Positions 61,603 through 64,000 of a stretch of 64,000 nucleotides of DNA are shown piece after piece. This stretch comes from an uncultured Eubacteriales bacterium (GTDB lineage: Bacteria > Bacillota > Clostridia > Saccharofermentanales > Fastidiosipilaceae): assembly GCA_902373515.1 (NCBI GenBank), contig CABKML010000005.1, forward strand, positions 15,629 to 79,628. The letters run 5' to 3'. How positions within the stretch are numbered: position 1 is the stretch's first letter; each line of letters begins with the position of its first letter. The notes below the pieces were generated by a model. The model made no database searches, was not told the DNA's origin, and was given only the letters and a program-made list of their open reading frames with translations. The translations under genes and the position numbers were made by a program.

Positions 61603-63240
61603 ATGAAGCGTGAAGAACTGACAGATATTAAAGAAGTTGCCGCCAAATTGAATTTAAGAGCAAACGAGCTGCAACAATACGGTACGTTTGCGGCTAAGAT
61701 AGCGTACGATTGGCAACAGGATAATTTGCCCGAGGCAGGTAAACTGATTTTGCTGACTGCAACTTCACCTACGCCGGCCGGTGAAGGTAAAACGACGACA
61801 GCTATCGGTTTGATAGATGCTTTAGCTAAACTGCATAAAAATGTTTGCGGCGCTTTGCGCGAGCCTTCCATGGGACCGACTTTCGGCTTGAAAGGCGGCG
61901 CTTGCGGCGGCGGCAAAGCTCAAGTTTTGCCGGCGGAGGATATTAATCTGCATTTTACCGGTGATTTGGCTGCAATTACACAGGCGAATAATTTATTGGC
62001 CGCCTGTTTGGATAATCACATTTATTGGGGCAACAGCTTACAAATTGATCCGCAACGTATTTTGCTGAAAAGGGCGCTGGATATGAATGATCGCTCTTTG
62101 CGCAATTTTACTTATACGATTAAGCAGCCGGCAACTGTTCCTAATGCTCAAACTTATGTTATCAACGGTTCTTATACAATTACGGCGGCAAGTGAACTTC
62201 TGGCTATCTTCGGCCTGGCGAAAGACTTTGCGGATTTGCGTTATCGTTTAGATCATATGGTATTAGCCTATAACTTTGCCGGAGAGCCTGTATATACCCG
62301 GCAACTTAAGATAACGGATGCTTTGTTGACAATATTGCAGACAGCTTTTAATCCTAACTTAGTCCAAACGGCGGAGCATAATCCGGTATTGTTACACGGC
62401 GGAGCATTTGCCAATATTGCTAATGGTACTAATACTCTGGTTTCCACGAAATTAGCCTTGCGTTTAGCTGATTATGTCGTAACTGAAGCAGGCTTCGGCT
62501 CCGATTTAGGCTTGGAAAAATATTGCGACTTGTTGGCAGCTCCGAACAACTTGCATTTGGCGGCAGTTGTCCTTGTCAGCAGTTTACGGGCGTTAAAGTA
62601 TCAGGCAGGAATAAAGCCGGATGATTGGCAGAAAATTAATCTTGAAGCTGTACGCAAAGGCTTCGCCAATCTGCAAAGGCACATTGAAATTGTTCGGACT
62701 TTTAAGCGTAATCCGTATGTTTGCCTCAACGTTTTTCCGGACGATAATATGGAGGAAATTAATTATTTGCAAAGCTTACTGCAGGAGAGAGGCATAAAAT
62801 TGTATGTTTCGCATGTTTATGCTGCCGGCGGCGAGGGAATATTACCTTTGGCCCGGGATTTATGTTGCGATTTGGAGGAAAATCCGAGCCGGAATACCTA
62901 TAATTTACAAGCTGAAACTTCAGATTTTAAAGAAAGAATCGAGCTGATAGCGAAAAAGCTTTATGGTGCGGCTGCCGTTGAATTCAGCGAACAAGCTCAG
63001 GTTGATATAGCGGCAATTACGCGGCAGGGTTGGCAGAATTTACCTGTATGTATAGCCAAAACACCTTTATCTTTTACTGATAATGCCAAAAATCTCAACG
63101 CGCCGCAGAATTTTGTTCTGACTGTGACAAGCCTGAAACCTTATACAGGCGCCGGGTTTATTGTCGCTGCCTGCGGTAAAATTCTGACATTGCCCGGCTT
63201 GCCGGCAGATCCGGCAGCTTGCCATATGCGCTGTTTGTAA
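61603..63240 (+). CDS. fhs: Formate-tetrahydrofolate ligase
   Basis: 545 residues. It activates formate with ATP to 10-formyl-THF. P-loop TPAGEGKTT (57-65), EPSMGPTFGLKGGACGGG, FTGDLAAIT, ALDMNDRSLR, HGGAFANIA and EAGFGSDLG are all conserved. It gives PFL-made formate a route into one-carbon metabolism (purines, fMet). Start with AGGAGG. It follows dtd by 23 bases. The C-terminal end LPGLPADPAACHM is standard. Confidence 0.96.
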   Translation: MKREELTDIKEVAAKLNLRANELQQYGTFAAKIAYDWQQDNLPEAGKLILLTATSPTPAGEGKTTTAIGLIDALAKLHKNVCGALREPSMGPTFGLKGGACGGGKAQVLPAEDINLHFTGDLAAITQANNLLAACLDNHIYWGNSLQIDPQRILLKRALDMNDRSLRNFTYTIKQPATVPNAQTYVINGSYTITAASELLAIFGLAKDFADLRYRLDHMVLAYNFAGEPVYTRQLKITDALLTILQTAFNPNLVQTAEHNPVLLHGGAFANIANGTNTLVSTKLALRLADYVVTEAGFGSDLGLEKYCDLLAAPNNLHLAAVVLVSSLRALKYQAGIKPDDWQKINLEAVRKGFANLQRHIEIVRTFKRNPYVCLNVFPDDNMEEINYLQSLLQERGIKLYVSHVYAAGGEGILPLARDLCCDLEENPSRNTYNLQAETSDFKERIELIAKKLYGAAAVEFSEQAQVDIAAITRQGWQNLPVCIAKTPLSFTDNAKNLNAPQNFVLTVTSLKPYTGAGFIVAACGKILTLPGLPADPAACHMRCL

Positions 63241-63310
63241 GTTGGAAAAGTCGTTGGCATTTACCGGAAATAAGTATAAAATACGAAAATAATTGAAAGG
63301 TGGAAATAAT

Positions 63311-63814
63311 ATGCGAAAAATTATCAGTTCATTTTTGGCACTTGCCCTGTGTTTGGGGATGACAGCTTGCCATACCGTCGCACCGGAAGTTGCCGCATAT
63401 CGCAAACATGTACAGTCATTTGACAGCTTGGATTTGCAACAACTGAAAGAGAAAAATAAAAATAAGGAAAGCTTTTTTGTTTATATAGGTAGAGAGAATT
63501 GCCCTTATTGTGTAAAATTGGTACCTGAGCTTCTGACAATCCAAAAGAAGTTGAATATTAAGTTTTATTATTTGAATGTGATTAAACCTAATAAGGAAAC
63601 GGATGCCTTCTTTGACGAGTTGAAATTGGAATATGTCCCGTCAATCGTCTACAGTTTCGAAGGTGAGTTCCACAATATACCGCTGGACTATGATTACGTT
63701 AAGAAGAACGGCGTTTATGAGTCGAAGAAGCTTTATCAGGACTTGAAAGAGGCGGTGGATCTGACCAAGCTGTTAAAAAACGCTCCTGCAGCTACGGAAA
63801 ATCAGAAAAAATAG
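63311..63814 (+). CDS. Thioredoxin-like lipoprotein
   Basis: 167 residues, AAAGGTGG before ATG 63311. Signal peptide with lipobox GMTAC (C20) and a thioredoxin-like fold with C64 and C67 in GRENCPYCVKL and a cis-Pro in EYVPSIVY. It resembles the thioredoxin-like proteins accompanying bacteriocin export (PedC-type) more than TlpA, although I see no bacteriocin gene. A second possible client of the CcdA at 60311. Confidence 0.85.
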   Translation: MRKIISSFLALALCLGMTACHTVAPEVAAYRKHVQSFDSLDLQQLKEKNKNKESFFVYIGRENCPYCVKLVPELLTIQKKLNIKFYYLNVIKPNKETDAFFDELKLEYVPSIVYSFEGEFHNIPLDYDYVKKNGVYESKKLYQDLKEAVDLTKLLKNAPAATENQKK

Positions 63815-64000
63815 GTCCAAATAGTGACGAGTTTATACTTAGAAAAATTTATACACTATTATTTAACAATTGCAGGCAGCTTTATTTTAAGCAATATCTA
63901 CAATAAATCGGTTGATAGCCGGCATCATTTGTGCGAAATGTATAAATCGACAAGAAAAATTCGTTAAATGCTTGCACTCGAATTTATGGTTTATTAAAAT

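Noticed and set aside
63815..64000. Gene start in the last 186 bases
   Set aside because: Only short frames with no ribosome site; an A/T-rich region with a loose AATAGTG/CACTATT repeat. Probably an intergenic region that continues past the window.

Overview
The window looks like chromosome of a strictly fermentative, low-to-mid GC Gram-positive anaerobe (Bacillota, Clostridia; an Oscillospirales-type vaginal or gut anaerobe such as a Mageeibacillus relative is my guess, not a result). Reasons: Shine-Dalgarno sites are strong AGGAGG types; the gene set is typically Firmicutes (MurJ, sortase, RelA next to RecJ, IscS next to MnmA, YqeK, YpuA-like DUF1002); RNase P RNA is class A; there is a pyruvate formate-lyase (PFL) system; and no respiratory genes are seen. 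Almost everything is chromosomal housekeeping. I see no insertion sequence, prophage, CRISPR array or rRNA, and no gene-free stretch longer than 300 bases.

Layout. 1-11856 is one co-directional block: end of recJ, relA, a two-component system, two pseudouridine synthases, polA with a decayed proofreading domain, and coaE. 11857-14590 holds a small AT-rich insert (a tiny leader ORF, a hairpin and a membrane zinc-ribbon protein), rnpB, a sortase, rpsU and tRNA-Ser. 14823-20531 is the fermentation region: pflA, a thioredoxin-like gene, pflB, a separate glycyl-radical-domain gene, a TetR regulator and a FucO-type alcohol dehydrogenase. 20622-26424 runs mscL, a dead and a live histidine phosphatase side by side, a CinA-type protein, murJ and cls. 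26516-39813 is mixed: Xaa-Pro peptidase, small XRE regulator, Na/Pi transporter, DUF1002 protein, lipoprotein, NADH oxidase, FAD protein, rpsT, a hypothetical, a DUF218 protein and an Mrp ATPase. 39977-50952 is a long co-directional block: argS, an M3-peptidase-like protein without its HEXXH motif, an RsmF-like methyltransferase, rdgB, a membrane protein, prfB, a nadD-yqeK fusion, rsfS and comEA. 51182-54608 has tRNA-Ala/Leu/fMet, a small exporter that may be leaderless, the iscS-mnmA pair and tRNA-Gly. 54766-63814 has malic enzyme, fumarase, an OatA-like acyltransferase, a lipoprotein thioredoxin plus CcdA, dtd, fhs and a second thioredoxin lipoprotein.

The main discovery candidate is a split PFL. 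The pflB frame stops after residue 666, just before the glycyl radical domain. That domain is encoded 64 bases later as a free 77-residue protein with its own ribosome binding site. The two lengths add up to 743, a normal full-length PFL, and both the catalytic Cys pair and the radical Gly are kept. E. coli YfiD/GrcA is a spare copy of this domain beside an intact PFL; here the domain appears to be obligately in trans, a possible built-in replaceable part for an oxygen-sensitive radical enzyme. Candidate FNR-like and palindromic sites lie in the pflB promoter region.

Other points of interest are paired active and inactive paralogues (histidine phosphatases), other domain decay (PolA exonuclease, M3 peptidase), and several well-formed palindromes over promoters (TetR gene, mscL).
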